Shown here in pieces: positions 6,917 to 16,869 of a stretch of DNA of 32,576 bases. Below the pieces are notes generated by a model that worked only from the letters and a program-made list of their open reading frames with translations, was not told the DNA's origin and ran no database searches. A program made the position numbers and the translations under genes. Source of the DNA: Acidobacteriota bacterium (lineage in GTDB: Bacteria > Acidobacteriota > Polarisedimenticolia > Gp22-AA2); contig JAGYID010000028.1 in NCBI GenBank assembly GCA_018606725.1, positions 1-32,576 on the forward strand, given 5' to 3'. How positions within the stretch are numbered: the first letter of the stretch is position 1; the number at the start of each line of letters is the position of its first letter.

Positions 6917-8617
6917 ATGCCTGAGGCGGCGCGCGAGAGTCTCGAGGTCGATGTCCTGTTCGTCGGCGGCGGGCCGGCCGGTCTGGCCGGCGCCATCCGG
7001 CTCCGGCAGCTCCTCAAGGCGCACAACGAGACGCTGCGCGCCGCGGGCCGTCCGCCGCTCGAGTTGTCGGTCGCGCTGCTCGAGAAGGGACGGGAGATCG
7101 GCTCGCACGGCATCTCCGGCGCCGTCCTCGACCCGCGCGCCCTGGCGGAGCTCGATCCGGAGTTCGCCGCCCACGGCTGCCCGCTCGAGGCCCCCGTCAG
7201 CGACGATGCCGTCTGGTTCCTGACCCGGAGCGGTCGATTCCGCCTGCCGATCGTCCCGCCACCGCTCCGCAACCACGGCAACTACGTCGCCTCGCTCGGC
7301 AAGATGGTGCGCTGGCTGGCGGCGCGCGCCGAGGCCGAGGGAGTCGACCTGTTCCCGTCGTTCCCGGCCGCCGAGCCGCTCCTGGAGGGGGACCGCGTGG
7401 TCGGCGTGCGCACCGGCGACAAGGGTGTCGACCGCGCCGGCAAGCCGAAGACGAACTACGAGCCGGGGATCGACATCCGCGCCAAGATCACGGTGCTCGG
7501 CGAAGGGCCGCGCGGCACGCTCACCAAGGTGCTGGTGGACCGCTTTAACCTCGGCGAGGGGCGCCAGCCTCAGGTGTACGCCCTGGGGATCAAGGAAGTC
7601 TGGGAGTGCCCGAAGGGGAGCCTGACGCCGGGCCGCGTCATTCACACCATGGGGTTCCCCCTCGATCGGGAGACCTTCGGCGGCGCCTTCATCTACCACA
7701 TGGGCGACGACCTTCTCGACATCGGGCTGGTCATCGGCCTCGACTACCGCAATCCGCGGCTTGATCTGCACGACCTGTTCCAGCGCCTGAAGACGCATCC
7801 GGCGATCAGCCCGATGCTGCGCGGGGCGAGGATTCTCTCCTACGGCGCCAAGGCGATTCCCGAGGGCGGCCTGTACGCCATGCCCCGGCCCTATCTCTCC
7901 GGCTGCCTGATCGCCGGCGACGCGGCGTCGCTCCTGAACAGCATGCGGCTGAAGGGGATCCACACGGCGATGAAGTCCGGCATGCTGGCCGCCGAGACCG
8001 CCTTCGAGGCGATCACCGCCGGCGACACGTCGGGGGCGTTCCTGGCGCGCTACGAATCGCGCCTGCGTCACTCGTGGCTGGGGAAGGAGCTCTGGCGGGT
8101 GCGCAATTTCCACGCCGGGTTCCGCGGCGGCCTCGTCCCGGGACTGCTGCACTCGGCGCTGCAGATGGCGACTGGCGGGCGCGGCCTGCGCGACCCGCTG
8201 CCGTCCGAGCCCGGGCACCTGCGCCTGCGCCGGATGCGGCAACAGTTCGGAGCGACGCCGCCGCCCGGCCCGGACGAGGTGGTGCGGCGCTACGAGGACG
8301 CGCTGCAGATCGACAAGCTCACCGACGTGTTCCACTCCGGCACCAAGCACGACGAGGACCAGCCGGTCCACCTGCGCGTCGCCGACACGACGATCTGCGA
8401 GACCCGCTGCCCCGGGGAGTTCGGCAATCCGTGCCAGCACTTCTGTCCCGCCGCCGTGTACGAGATGGTGCCGGGCGGGGGAGGAGGGGCGCGCCGCCTG
8501 CAGATCAACGCCAGCAACTGCGTCCACTGCAAGACCTGCGACATCATGGATCCCTACCAGATCATCACCTGGGTACCGCCGGAGGGCGGCGGCGGCCCGG
8601 AGTACCTCAAGCTTTAG
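6917..8617 (+). CDS. electron transfer flavoprotein-ubiquinone oxidoreductase (ETF-QO)
   Basis: The product has 566 residues from ATG (6917), just after a GGCGGGGGCGG purine run. It moves electrons from reduced ETF, fed by acyl-CoA and other dehydrogenases, to membrane quinone. The FAD-binding motif VGGGPAGLAGAIRL is at about residues 14-27, the quinone-dehydrogenase-like middle includes LNSMRLKGIHTAM, and the C-terminal 4Fe-4S domain carries FCPAAVYE followed by NCVHCKTCDIMDP, giving the four cluster cysteines. This length and order match mitochondrial and bacterial ETF-QO. No ETF alpha/beta genes are in the window. The stop is 13 bases before the CNNM gene, suggesting one transcript. An alternative GTG start at 6863 would add Arg-rich residues with no family match. 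Confidence 0.95.
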   Translation: MPEAARESLEVDVLFVGGGPAGLAGAIRLRQLLKAHNETLRAAGRPPLELSVALLEKGREIGSHGISGAVLDPRALAELDPEFAAHGCPLEAPVSDDAVWFLTRSGRFRLPIVPPPLRNHGNYVASLGKMVRWLAARAEAEGVDLFPSFPAAEPLLEGDRVVGVRTGDKGVDRAGKPKTNYEPGIDIRAKITVLGEGPRGTLTKVLVDRFNLGEGRQPQVYALGIKEVWECPKGSLTPGRVIHTMGFPLDRETFGGAFIYHMGDDLLDIGLVIGLDYRNPRLDLHDLFQRLKTHPAISPMLRGARILSYGAKAIPEGGLYAMPRPYLSGCLIAGDAASLLNSMRLKGIHTAMKSGMLAAETAFEAITAGDTSGAFLARYESRLRHSWLGKELWRVRNFHAGFRGGLVPGLLHSALQMATGGRGLRDPLPSEPGHLRLRRMRQQFGATPPPGPDEVVRRYEDALQIDKLTDVFHSGTKHDEDQPVHLRVADTTICETRCPGEFGNPCQHFCPAAVYEMVPGGGGGARRLQINASNCVHCKTCDIMDPYQIITWVPPEGGGGPEYLKL

Positions 8618-8630
8618 GAGAGGGGCGACG

Positions 8631-9692
8631 ATGGAACCCCATGTCCCGGTCTACCTCGTCCTGGCGCTCCTGTTGGTCGCCGGCAACGCCTTCTTCGTGG
8701 CGGCCGAGTTCGCCATCGTCAAAGTGCGGACGACGCGCATCGACGAGATGGCGCTGCACGGGCTGCCCGGCTCGGTGTTCGCGCGCGACGTGGTGCGCCA
8801 CCTGGATGAATACCTGTCGGTGTGTCAGCTGGGCATCACCATCGTCAGTCTGGGTCTCGGCTGGATCGGCGAGGAGGCGTTCGCCGGGCTGCTCGAGCCC
8901 CTGCTCATCGCCCTCGGGCCGGCCACGAAGTTGACGGCGCACACCCTGGCCGCGACCGGCGCGTTCGCCATCATCACCGTGCTGCACATCGTCCTCGGCG
9001 AGCTGGTCCCGAAGTCGGTGGCCATCCGCAAGCCGGGACGGATGGCGCGCTACGCTGCGCTGCCGCTCATCACCCTCAAGACCATGTTCTATCCGGTGCT
9101 CTGGGTGCTCAACAGCTTCGCCAATGGCACCCTCAGGCTGCTCGGGATGCGCCAGGCGGAGGAGCCGGCGGTGTCCGAAGCCGAGTTGCGGCTGCTGTTT
9201 GCCGAGTCGATCCGCAAGGGCGTCATCACTCCGAGCGAGGCGGAGATCATGGATCGCGCCACGCGCTTCGCCGACCGGACCGCGAAGGATGTCATGGTGC
9301 CGCTGGAGCGGATGGTGACCTGGTCGCTCGACCGCCCCGTGGAGGCCAACATCGAGTTCGCGCGCGCCGCCAAGCACACCCGCTATCCGGTCTTCGACCC
9401 GGCCCGCGGCGACCTCGTGGGGGTGATCAACATCAAGCGGATGGCGCTCCTGACCGAAAAGGAGCTCACCGGGCTTCAGGAAAGCGATGTCATCCGCGAT
9501 CTGCCGCGCGTCCCCGCCAACGGCCGCATCGACCAGGTCCTCAAGGAGATGCGCCGCCAGCGACAGCACATGGCGGCGGTGATCGGTCCCGACGGGCGCG
9601 CCATCGGCGTGCTGACCATGGAAGACATCATCGAGGAGATCTTCGGCGAGATCGAAGACGAGTTCGAGTCCAGCCGGACGCCCAAGAGCTGA
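8631..9692 (+). CDS. CNNM/DUF21 transmembrane protein with CBS pair (hemolysin C/CorC-related)
   Basis: The product has 353 residues from ATG (8631), preceded by AGGAGAGG. Residues about 1-175 form a CNNM (DUF21) membrane domain, starting VYLVLALLLVAGNAFFVAAE and including the conserved LGLGWIGEEAF and VLGELVPKS. Two CBS motifs follow (about 205-340), with KDVMVPLERM and VLTMEDIIEEIFGEI. The C-terminal CorC/HlyC domain found in many relatives is absent, as in the shorter family members. Relatives are linked to Mg2+ or Co2+ handling, and the CBS pair probably senses an adenine nucleotide. It lies between ETF-QO and the phosphodiesterase-like gene with tight spacing, so it is likely co-transcribed, though no functional link is obvious. 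Confidence 0.92.
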   Translation: MEPHVPVYLVLALLLVAGNAFFVAAEFAIVKVRTTRIDEMALHGLPGSVFARDVVRHLDEYLSVCQLGITIVSLGLGWIGEEAFAGLLEPLLIALGPATKLTAHTLAATGAFAIITVLHIVLGELVPKSVAIRKPGRMARYAALPLITLKTMFYPVLWVLNSFANGTLRLLGMRQAEEPAVSEAELRLLFAESIRKGVITPSEAEIMDRATRFADRTAKDVMVPLERMVTWSLDRPVEANIEFARAAKHTRYPVFDPARGDLVGVINIKRMALLTEKELTGLQESDVIRDLPRVPANGRIDQVLKEMRRQRQHMAAVIGPDGRAIGVLTMEDIIEEIFGEIEDEFESSRTPKS

Positions 9693-9695
9693 GTG

Positions 9696-11123
9696 ATGTC
9701 GAGAGGCAGATTGCTCCCGGCCCTCCCGCTTCTGCTGGCCCTGGCGGCCTGCGGGGGACGGGCAGGGCAGGAGGCGCCATCCGAATCCCGCCAACCGGGG
9801 CGGGTCGTCGTGTTTGGGATCGACGGCGCCGACTGGCAGGTCATCGAGCCGCTGGTCCGGGTGGGGAAGCTCCCGGCGTTCAAGAGGGTGATGGCGGGTG
9901 GCGCGACCGGCATCCTGCGCTCGATGGAGCCATCGGCGTCACCGGCGCTCTGGACGACCATCGCGACCGGGGTCAATCCCGAACGGCACGGCATCCACGG
10001 CTTCGTCGTCGGCGCCGGCGGCGATCGGGAAGACGCCGGGGCGCACCCGGCCGGGAGTCACCCGGCCGGCACTCACGGGGCCCGGGAGACCGGAGGGGCG
10101 ACGGGTCCGGGGCAGGGCGGGTCGCCGTCGACGACCGTCCGGCCCGTCACCAGCACCATGCGCCGGGCTCCAGCCTTCTGGAACATCCTGCCGCAATATG
10201 GCAGGAAGGTCGGCGTCGTCGGGTGGCTGGTGACCTGGCCGGCCGAGCCGACCGACGGCTTCGTGGTGTCGTCCTACCTGCCGTATCTCTACCAGTGGTC
10301 GACCGGGCGGCCGCTGAAGGGGACGATCGTCAGCGGCATCCCGCACCAGACGTTTCCGGAGGGACTGATCGACGAGGTCGAGCCGCTCAAGGTGAAGCCG
10401 GACGGGCTCGACCAGGCCCTGCTCGATCGATTCTACGACCCGGCGCGCGTCGCGCGTCTGTCGGTCGATGATCGCGAGTGCGTCGAGGGGTTCCGCTGGA
10501 GCCTCGCCTGCGACGAGACCTACCGCCGCATCGGCCTGAAGCTCTTCGATGCGCATCCGGTCGACCTGTTCGCAGTCTACTTCGGGGGCGTCGATGTCGC
10601 CTCGCACCGCTTCTGGAAGTTCGCCTGGCCGCACGCCCTCGACTACCGGGTCGGCGCCGAGGAGACGGCGATTCTTGGGCGGGTCATCGAGGAATACTAC
10701 GCCTGGGTCGACGCGGCGCTGGGAGAGTATCTGGAGCGCCTGCGGCCGGAGGACACGCTCGTGGTCCTCTCCGACCACGGCTTCAAGCCGGTGCTGTTCC
10801 CGGACAAACCGACGACCTCGGGACACCACCGGCCGGAGGGGATCATTGCGATCTACGGCCGCGCCGCCCGACCGGGCGGGACGATCGACGGGGCTGGGCT
10901 GCTCGACGTCCTGCCGACCATCCTGGCGATCATGGACGTGCCGATCGCCATCGACCTCGAGGGGCACGTCCTGAAGGACGCCCTCGAGCCGCGCTTCGCG
11001 CTCGCCCACGCCGCGCGGTTCGTCGACCGGTACCAGGATGCCGGGGCGGCGCCCGATCCCGACGCGTCGTCCGTCGACGACAATGTCCTGCAGCGCCTGC
11101 GCTCGCTCGGCTACATCAATTAA
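9696..11123 (+). CDS. alkaline-phosphatase-superfamily lipoprotein (type I phosphodiesterase/nucleotide pyrophosphatase-like)
   Basis: The product has 475 residues from ATG (9696), chosen over the in-frame GTG three bases earlier. The signal peptide ends in lipobox LAAC (Cys19), so it is probably a lipoprotein. Superfamily motifs are GIDGADW (metal-ligand Asp43), SPALWTTIATG (nucleophile region), VVLSDHGF and the downstream GHH. These predict a two-metal hydrolase acting on a phosphate or sulfate ester; the substrate is unknown. Between HGIHGF and RRAPAFWNIL there is a Gly/His/Ala/Thr-rich insertion of about 35-40 residues with repeated HPAG-type units. The C-terminus RLRSLGYIN is common in this group. 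It starts three bases after the CNNM stop and ends 14 bases from a convergent gene. Confidence 0.9.
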   Translation: MSRGRLLPALPLLLALAACGGRAGQEAPSESRQPGRVVVFGIDGADWQVIEPLVRVGKLPAFKRVMAGGATGILRSMEPSASPALWTTIATGVNPERHGIHGFVVGAGGDREDAGAHPAGSHPAGTHGARETGGATGPGQGGSPSTTVRPVTSTMRRAPAFWNILPQYGRKVGVVGWLVTWPAEPTDGFVVSSYLPYLYQWSTGRPLKGTIVSGIPHQTFPEGLIDEVEPLKVKPDGLDQALLDRFYDPARVARLSVDDRECVEGFRWSLACDETYRRIGLKLFDAHPVDLFAVYFGGVDVASHRFWKFAWPHALDYRVGAEETAILGRVIEEYYAWVDAALGEYLERLRPEDTLVVLSDHGFKPVLFPDKPTTSGHHRPEGIIAIYGRAARPGGTIDGAGLLDVLPTILAIMDVPIAIDLEGHVLKDALEPRFALAHAARFVDRYQDAGAAPDPDASSVDDNVLQRLRSLGYIN

Positions 11124-11137
11124 GTCGTCGCGATCAA

Positions 11138-11719
11138 CTAGGGATGGATCGGGAAGCGCCAGCCGATGCCGAAGTCGGCGTTGAACATCGACAGGCGCTC
11201 GCCGTCGAAGAACGCCTGACCGTCGCCGGTCCAGTAATTCTGCCGCGCTTCGAAGCGGACGTAGAAGGTGTGGCCGAGGAACAGCCGGACGCCGCCGCCG
11301 AACGAGTAGCTGAGGTCGGTTTCGGTCCCGTAGTAGTCGTGGTCGGCGGTCAGGAAGCCGAGCCCGGCGGTGATGTAAGGGACGACCCCCGAGCGGGTGA
11401 AGTTGTAGAGGTACGCCATCTGGAAGTTGGTGACATCGACGTGGTCGGATGGGAACAGTGCATCATTCGTGCTCACGCCGTCGAACAGGAACTCGATCTC
11501 GTGGTCGGGAGTCACCAGGTACCCGAACCGCCCTCCGAAGCCGACCTCGTCGTCCAGCAGGGCGTCGTCGTCGAAGGCGTTCTGGGCGAAGTAGAAGCCG
11601 AACTCGTAGCCGCGCGTGAAGTTCGCCGGCCGCGCCGGCTGCGCCAGCGCCGGCGACGCGAACATCAACGTAAGCGAAACCGCCAGGCCCGGCAGGATCC
11701 GTCGCGTCGAAGTCATCAT
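11138..11719 (-). CDS. outer-membrane beta-barrel protein
   Basis: The product has 193 residues from the first ATG of an ATGATG (11719), with GGAAGGAG seven bases upstream. A longer frame would run antisense through tRNA-Ala, so I reject it. A classic signal peptide ends in SPALA before Gln27. The mature protein alternates polar and hydrophobic residues in about eight strands rich in Tyr/Phe/Gly (YEFGFYFAQNAF, MAYLYNF, VPYITAGLGFL, YSFGGGVRLFLG, FYVRFEARQNYW), like small OmpA/OmpW-type barrels. It ends WRFPIHP rather than the usual terminal Phe. The presence of such a barrel supports a Gram-negative envelope. Its role (porin, adhesin or structural) is unknown. Confidence 0.85.
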   Translation of the reverse strand: MMTSTRRILPGLAVSLTLMFASPALAQPARPANFTRGYEFGFYFAQNAFDDDALLDDEVGFGGRFGYLVTPDHEIEFLFDGVSTNDALFPSDHVDVTNFQMAYLYNFTRSGVVPYITAGLGFLTADHDYYGTETDLSYSFGGGVRLFLGHTFYVRFEARQNYWTGDGQAFFDGERLSMFNADFGIGWRFPIHP

Positions 11720-11763
11720 GATGTCGCTCCTTCCCCGGGCGCCGCCGTCGGGGGGGGCGTTCG

Positions 11764-11793
11764 TTGACCCCCTTTTCCACGCCATGCTAATAT
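11764..11793 (+). promoter_or_regulatory. tRNA-Ala promoter
   Basis: TTGACC (11764-11769), an 18-base spacer and TAATAT (11788-11793) lie 24 bases before the mature tRNA. The same AT-rich stretch read on the minus strand gives TATATT (11789-11794), which could be the -10 of the divergent barrel gene, although no good -35 is seen for that direction. Confidence 0.55.
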
Positions 11794-11817
11794 ACGCGCC
11801 CTTCCGCAAGAGTGCGT

Positions 11818-11893
11818 GGGGCGTTAGCTCAGCTGGGAGAGCGCGAGGCTGGCAGTCTCGAGGTCGGGGGTTCGATCCCCCCACGCTCCACCA
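11818..11893 (+). tRNA. tRNA-Ala (anticodon GGC)
   Basis: This 76-base gene includes encoded CCA. The acceptor is GGGGCGT with ACGCTCC (one G-T), the D-arm is GCTC-AGCTGGGA-GAGC, the anticodon loop is CTGGCAG with anticodon GGC, and the T-arm has GGGGG-TTCGATC-CCCCC. All arms pair well. The following 11894-11948 holds no gene that I can see. Confidence 0.98.
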
Positions 11894-11948
11894 CGCACTC
11901 CCGCCGTCGCTCCCGGTGCCTGGCGGTCCGCGATGGCCGGGCGGCCTT

Positions 11949-12083
11949 CTAATCCTCTAATTGTCTCGATGGGTGTTTCGGCCGCTTGCGCCGCTTGTCT
12001 TCGTGGCGCTGGTGCGGCTTCTTCGGCAGCGGCAGCCGCACGCCCGGCAGCCCCTTGATCCGGGTCCGCCGGCGCCTCGGCAT
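11949..12083 (-). CDS. very small, highly basic protein downstream of lon
   Basis: A 44-codon frame starts at ATG (12083), eight bases after the lon stop, and ends at TAG. About 40 percent of residues are Arg, Lys or His (MPRRRRTRIKGLPGVRLPLP, then KKPHQRHEDKRRKR). The first ~35 codons almost always end in G or C, like real genes here; the last nine do not. No Shine-Dalgarno sequence is visible, so translation would depend on coupling to lon. It could be a nucleic-acid- or ribosome-binding peptide, or a chance frame. Confidence 0.4.
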   Translation of the reverse strand: MPRRRRTRIKGLPGVRLPLPKKPHQRHEDKRRKRPKHPSRQLED

Positions 12084-12091
12084 GGCGGCGG

Positions 12092-14686
<2,595 letters not shown>

Positions 14687-14746
14687 GGTCTCCCATCCCG
14701 GCGCGTCGCCGGGCTCATCTTGGATGAACCGGGGGACGGTCCGGTT

Positions 14747-15631
14747 TCAGTCGGGGCGGCGCCCGCCGGCGAAGAAGCGGTACGCGAGGACCTTGTAGAC
14801 CAGCTTCGCCGTGAGGAAGTCGGGAGCCGCATCGTCGCCCAGTGGCCTCAGTTCGTTGACGTCGAAGCCGACGAGCCGCTTGCGACGGCAGACTTCCCGG
14901 ATGAATGCCAGGGTCTCATACCAGCCCGGCCCGCCCGGCTCGGGCGTCCCGGTGGCCGGCATGATCGCCGGGTCGAAGTAATCGACGTCGATCGTAAGGT
15001 ATATGTCGTCGGTCAGCCGGTCAAGCGCGTCCAGTGCCGCCTGGGGTCGCATGATGAAATCCCGCCCGGAGATGACCGCCAGGCCCTTGTCCCGGATCAG
15101 GATGCCCTCCTCCCGGGACATGCTCCGGATGCCGATCTGGAGGGTCGGGACCGTCCCGGCGAAGGGGTACATGGCGCAGGCGTGGTTGTACTCCGACCCC
15201 TCGTAGCTGGCCCGCAAATCGCCGTGGGCGTCGAGCTGGATGATTGACAGCTTTGGGTACTTGCGCCGGTAGGCGAACATCGCCCCGACGGCCACGCTGT
15301 GCTCGCCGCCGAGGACGACCACCATCTTCCCCCGGTCCAGGTAGCCGGCCGTGGCCGCCTCGACCTTCTTGACCATGACCTCGGGCGGGTCGTCGTTGCC
15401 GGACACCGGCGCCGCGGTGTGGATGCCGATGGTGTACGGCTCGGCGTCAATCTCGTCGTCGTACAGCTCCATCGAGCCGGAAGCGCGGATGATCGCCTCC
15501 GGACCCCGGGCCGTTCCTTTCTGGTACGAGGCGGTCCGGTCGTAGGGGACCGGCAGCATGACGACCCGGGCCTCCTGGAGAGTGGGGGCGGGGTCGAGGC
15601 CGCCGAAATTGGCCGGGGGTGCCTGCGACAT
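14747..15631 (-). CDS. speB: agmatinase (ureohydrolase family)
   Basis: The product has 294 residues from ATG (15631), with GAGGT upstream. It hydrolyses agmatine to putrescine and urea using two Mn2+. Metal ligands are His111 in GGEHS, Asp134, His136 and Asp138 in DAHGDLR, and Asp215 and Asp217 in IDVDYFDP. The signature IMPATGTPEPGG (about 223-234) also fits the family. The neighbour upstream makes agmatine from arginine, which decides for agmatinase over arginase or formiminoglutamase. The 51-base gap between the two genes contains a copy of the intergenic repeat. Confidence 0.95.
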   Translation of the reverse strand: MSQAPPANFGGLDPAPTLQEARVVMLPVPYDRTASYQKGTARGPEAIIRASGSMELYDDEIDAEPYTIGIHTAAPVSGNDDPPEVMVKKVEAATAGYLDRGKMVVVLGGEHSVAVGAMFAYRRKYPKLSIIQLDAHGDLRASYEGSEYNHACAMYPFAGTVPTLQIGIRSMSREEGILIRDKGLAVISGRDFIMRPQAALDALDRLTDDIYLTIDVDYFDPAIMPATGTPEPGGPGWYETLAFIREVCRRKRLVGFDVNELRPLGDDAAPDFLTAKLVYKVLAYRFFAGGRRPD

Positions 15632-15660
15632 GTCAACCTCGCTGGTCCGCGTCTCGTCCC

Positions 15661-15684
15661 GGCCGAATACTCGGACCGGCTCCT
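15661..15684. repeat. copy of dispersed intergenic repeat at the arginine decarboxylase stop
   Basis: On the minus strand AGGAGCCGGTCCGAGTATTC followed by GGCC begins inside the TAG stop codon of the decarboxylase. It is nearly identical to the sequence in the hairpin before addB (AGGAGCCTGTCCGGGTATTC). CCGA-GTAT-TCGG and the flanking CCGG pairs can form an 8-bp hairpin with one bulged T. It has no T-tract. Confidence 0.6.
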
Positions 15685-16228
15685 ATGGGATGAGCACTGA
15701 CGCCGCCACGACCGTCGTCCAGCGGCCGCGCTTGTCGCCGACGGCAGACTGGGTGACGCTCATGGTGCGGTAGATCTGACCGCTGATCTTCCAGATCTCC
15801 TTGCGCTCGTCGTAGGACGTGTCGGGGTCGAACTCGACCCCCTGGATGGTTGCCAGCATCTGCGCGGCGAGATCTTCGGCGTAGTCGCCCGCCAGATCGT
15901 CGGTCTGGCCGAACGAGTGGTGTTCGCTCAGGTAGCCGTGGTGGTTCGGCTTCTTCGGGATGGCGATGCCGATCGAGGCGGCGCACAACCGGTGCGGCTC
16001 GTTGGTCTCCGACTGGCTCATGACGCAGAACACCACCTCGCCGGCCCGCAGGTACTTCAACCCCTGGGCCTTCGGGATGATCTTGCAGCCCGGCGGGAAG
16101 ATGCTGCTGACCCGCACGATGTTGAAATGAGCGATGCCGGCGTCGCGCAGCGCCATCTCGAACGAGTTGAGCTTCTCGCGGTGCCGGCCGACGCCCTTGG
16201 TCAGGAAGATCTTCTTCGAAACGAACAT
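15683..16228 (-). CDS. pdaD: pyruvoyl-dependent arginine decarboxylase
   Basis: The product has 181 residues from ATG (16228), with GAGGGA upstream. It decarboxylates arginine to agmatine. Members are proenzymes that self-cleave at a Ser-Ser bond to create a pyruvoyl group; here the site is VSSIFPPGC, predicting cleavage between Ser41 and Ser42. Other family features are the Gly/Glu-rich middle (RAGEVVFCVMSQSETNEPHR) and GYLSEHHSFG. The length fits the archaeal and bacterial PdaD type. With the agmatinase downstream it completes a route from arginine to putrescine. A strong promoter and a perfect 23-base inverted repeat lie in the leader. The divergent GFA genes share the upstream region. Confidence 0.95.
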   Translation of the reverse strand: MFVSKKIFLTKGVGRHREKLNSFEMALRDAGIAHFNIVRVSSIFPPGCKIIPKAQGLKYLRAGEVVFCVMSQSETNEPHRLCAASIGIAIPKKPNHHGYLSEHHSFGQTDDLAGDYAEDLAAQMLATIQGVEFDPDTSYDERKEIWKISGQIYRTMSVTQSAVGDKRGRWTTVVAASVLIP

Positions 16229-16266
16229 CCGGTCCCTCGCTTGGCGTGTGGGTTCCGCCCGTCCGG

Positions 16267-16289
16267 TCGCGCGTCCCGGGGACGCGCGA
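16267..16289. promoter_or_regulatory. perfect 23-base inverted repeat in the decarboxylase leader
   Basis: TCGCGCGTCCC and GGGACGCGCGA are exact reverse complements around one central base. It lies between the predicted transcription start (about 16305) and the ATG at 16228. In RNA it gives a stem of at least 9 bp. It could be a leader hairpin that tunes polyamine synthesis or an operator for a dimeric repressor. No T-tract follows. Confidence 0.5.
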
Positions 16290-16311
16290 TGCTTCCGTCA
16301 GATGCAGCGCG

Positions 16312-16341
16312 TTTATACACAGGTGTTCCGGCAAGGGTCAA
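16312..16341 (-). promoter_or_regulatory. promoter of the arginine decarboxylase operon
   Basis: On the minus strand TTGACC (16336-16341), an 18-base spacer and TATAAA (16312-16317). Both boxes match the consensus at five of six positions. The leader is about 77 bases. Confidence 0.7.
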
Positions 16342-16398
16342 GGGAAAACCGGGGTCGCCCGCTCCCACGCGTCCCTTCGCGTGCGCGGGCCGCGGGCC

Positions 16399-16428
16399 TT
16401 GACAGCGCGGCGCCGGCGCGGCTAACGT
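16399..16428 (+). promoter_or_regulatory. candidate promoter of the GFA gene pair
   Basis: TTGACA (16399-16404), an 18-base spacer and TAACGT (16423-16428), 30 bases before the first GFA start. The -35 is perfect and the -10 weak. Confidence 0.5.
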
Positions 16429-16458
16429 GCCGCCGAACCCATCCAGAGGAGACATGTC

Positions 16459-16869
16459 ATGAGCGCCGCGACGCCGACATCCAAGGGATCGTGCTTATGC
16501 CAGGCCGTGCAGTACGAGGTGCGCGGGGAACTCGGCTCCATTTCCAACTGCCACTGCACCGATTGCCGGCGGAGCCACGCCGCCGCCTTCGCCACCTACA
16601 TCGACGCACCGCGCGAGGCGTTCAAGTTCACCAAGGGTGAGAAGGAGCTGACCACCTACCAGACCTCCTCCGGCACCAAGCGCGCGTTCTGCCGCACCTG
16701 CGGCACCATCGTGCTCTGTCACGGCGAAGGTTTCTTCGAGCTGTCGGCCTCGACCCTCGACACGCCGTTCGAGCGCCGGCCGGAGTGGCACGGCTATGTC
16801 CGCAGCAAGGCGCCGTGGTACGACATCCTCGACGGCAAGCCGCAATACAAGACGACCAAGGATGCCTGA
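16459..16869 (+). CDS. GFA/CENP-V family zinc protein, copy 1
   Basis: The product has 136 residues from ATG (16459), with AGAGGAG upstream (ten bases). Zinc-binding cysteines fit the GFA fold: GSCLC near residues 11-14, NCHCTDC at about 30-36, and CRTCG at about 78-82. The family was named after a glutathione-dependent formaldehyde-activating enzyme, but most members have no proven reaction, so I do not assert one. It ends SKAPWYDILDGKPQY, typical of the family. The stop overlaps the start of a paralogue by eight bases, indicating a tandem duplication and translational coupling. Confidence 0.9.
   Translation: MSAATPTSKGSCLCQAVQYEVRGELGSISNCHCTDCRRSHAAAFATYIDAPREAFKFTKGEKELTTYQTSSGTKRAFCRTCGTIVLCHGEGFFELSASTLDTPFERRPEWHGYVRSKAPWYDILDGKPQYKTTKDA

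Noticed and set aside
6641-8527. Long minus-strand extension upstream of the 96-residue membrane protein
   Set aside because: It runs antisense through tRNA-Sec and ETF-QO. The ATG at 6640 has its own ribosome-binding site and a sensible signal anchor.
11720-11884. N-terminal extension of the outer-membrane protein
   Set aside because: It would be encoded antisense to tRNA-Ala. The signal peptide begins at 11719 with a good ribosome-binding site.
14687-14746. Heat-shock control site (CIRCE or sigma-32 type) before lon
   Set aside because: No CIRCE-like inverted repeat or CTTGAA/CCCCAT pair is visible. Only two short GC-rich inverted repeats are present.
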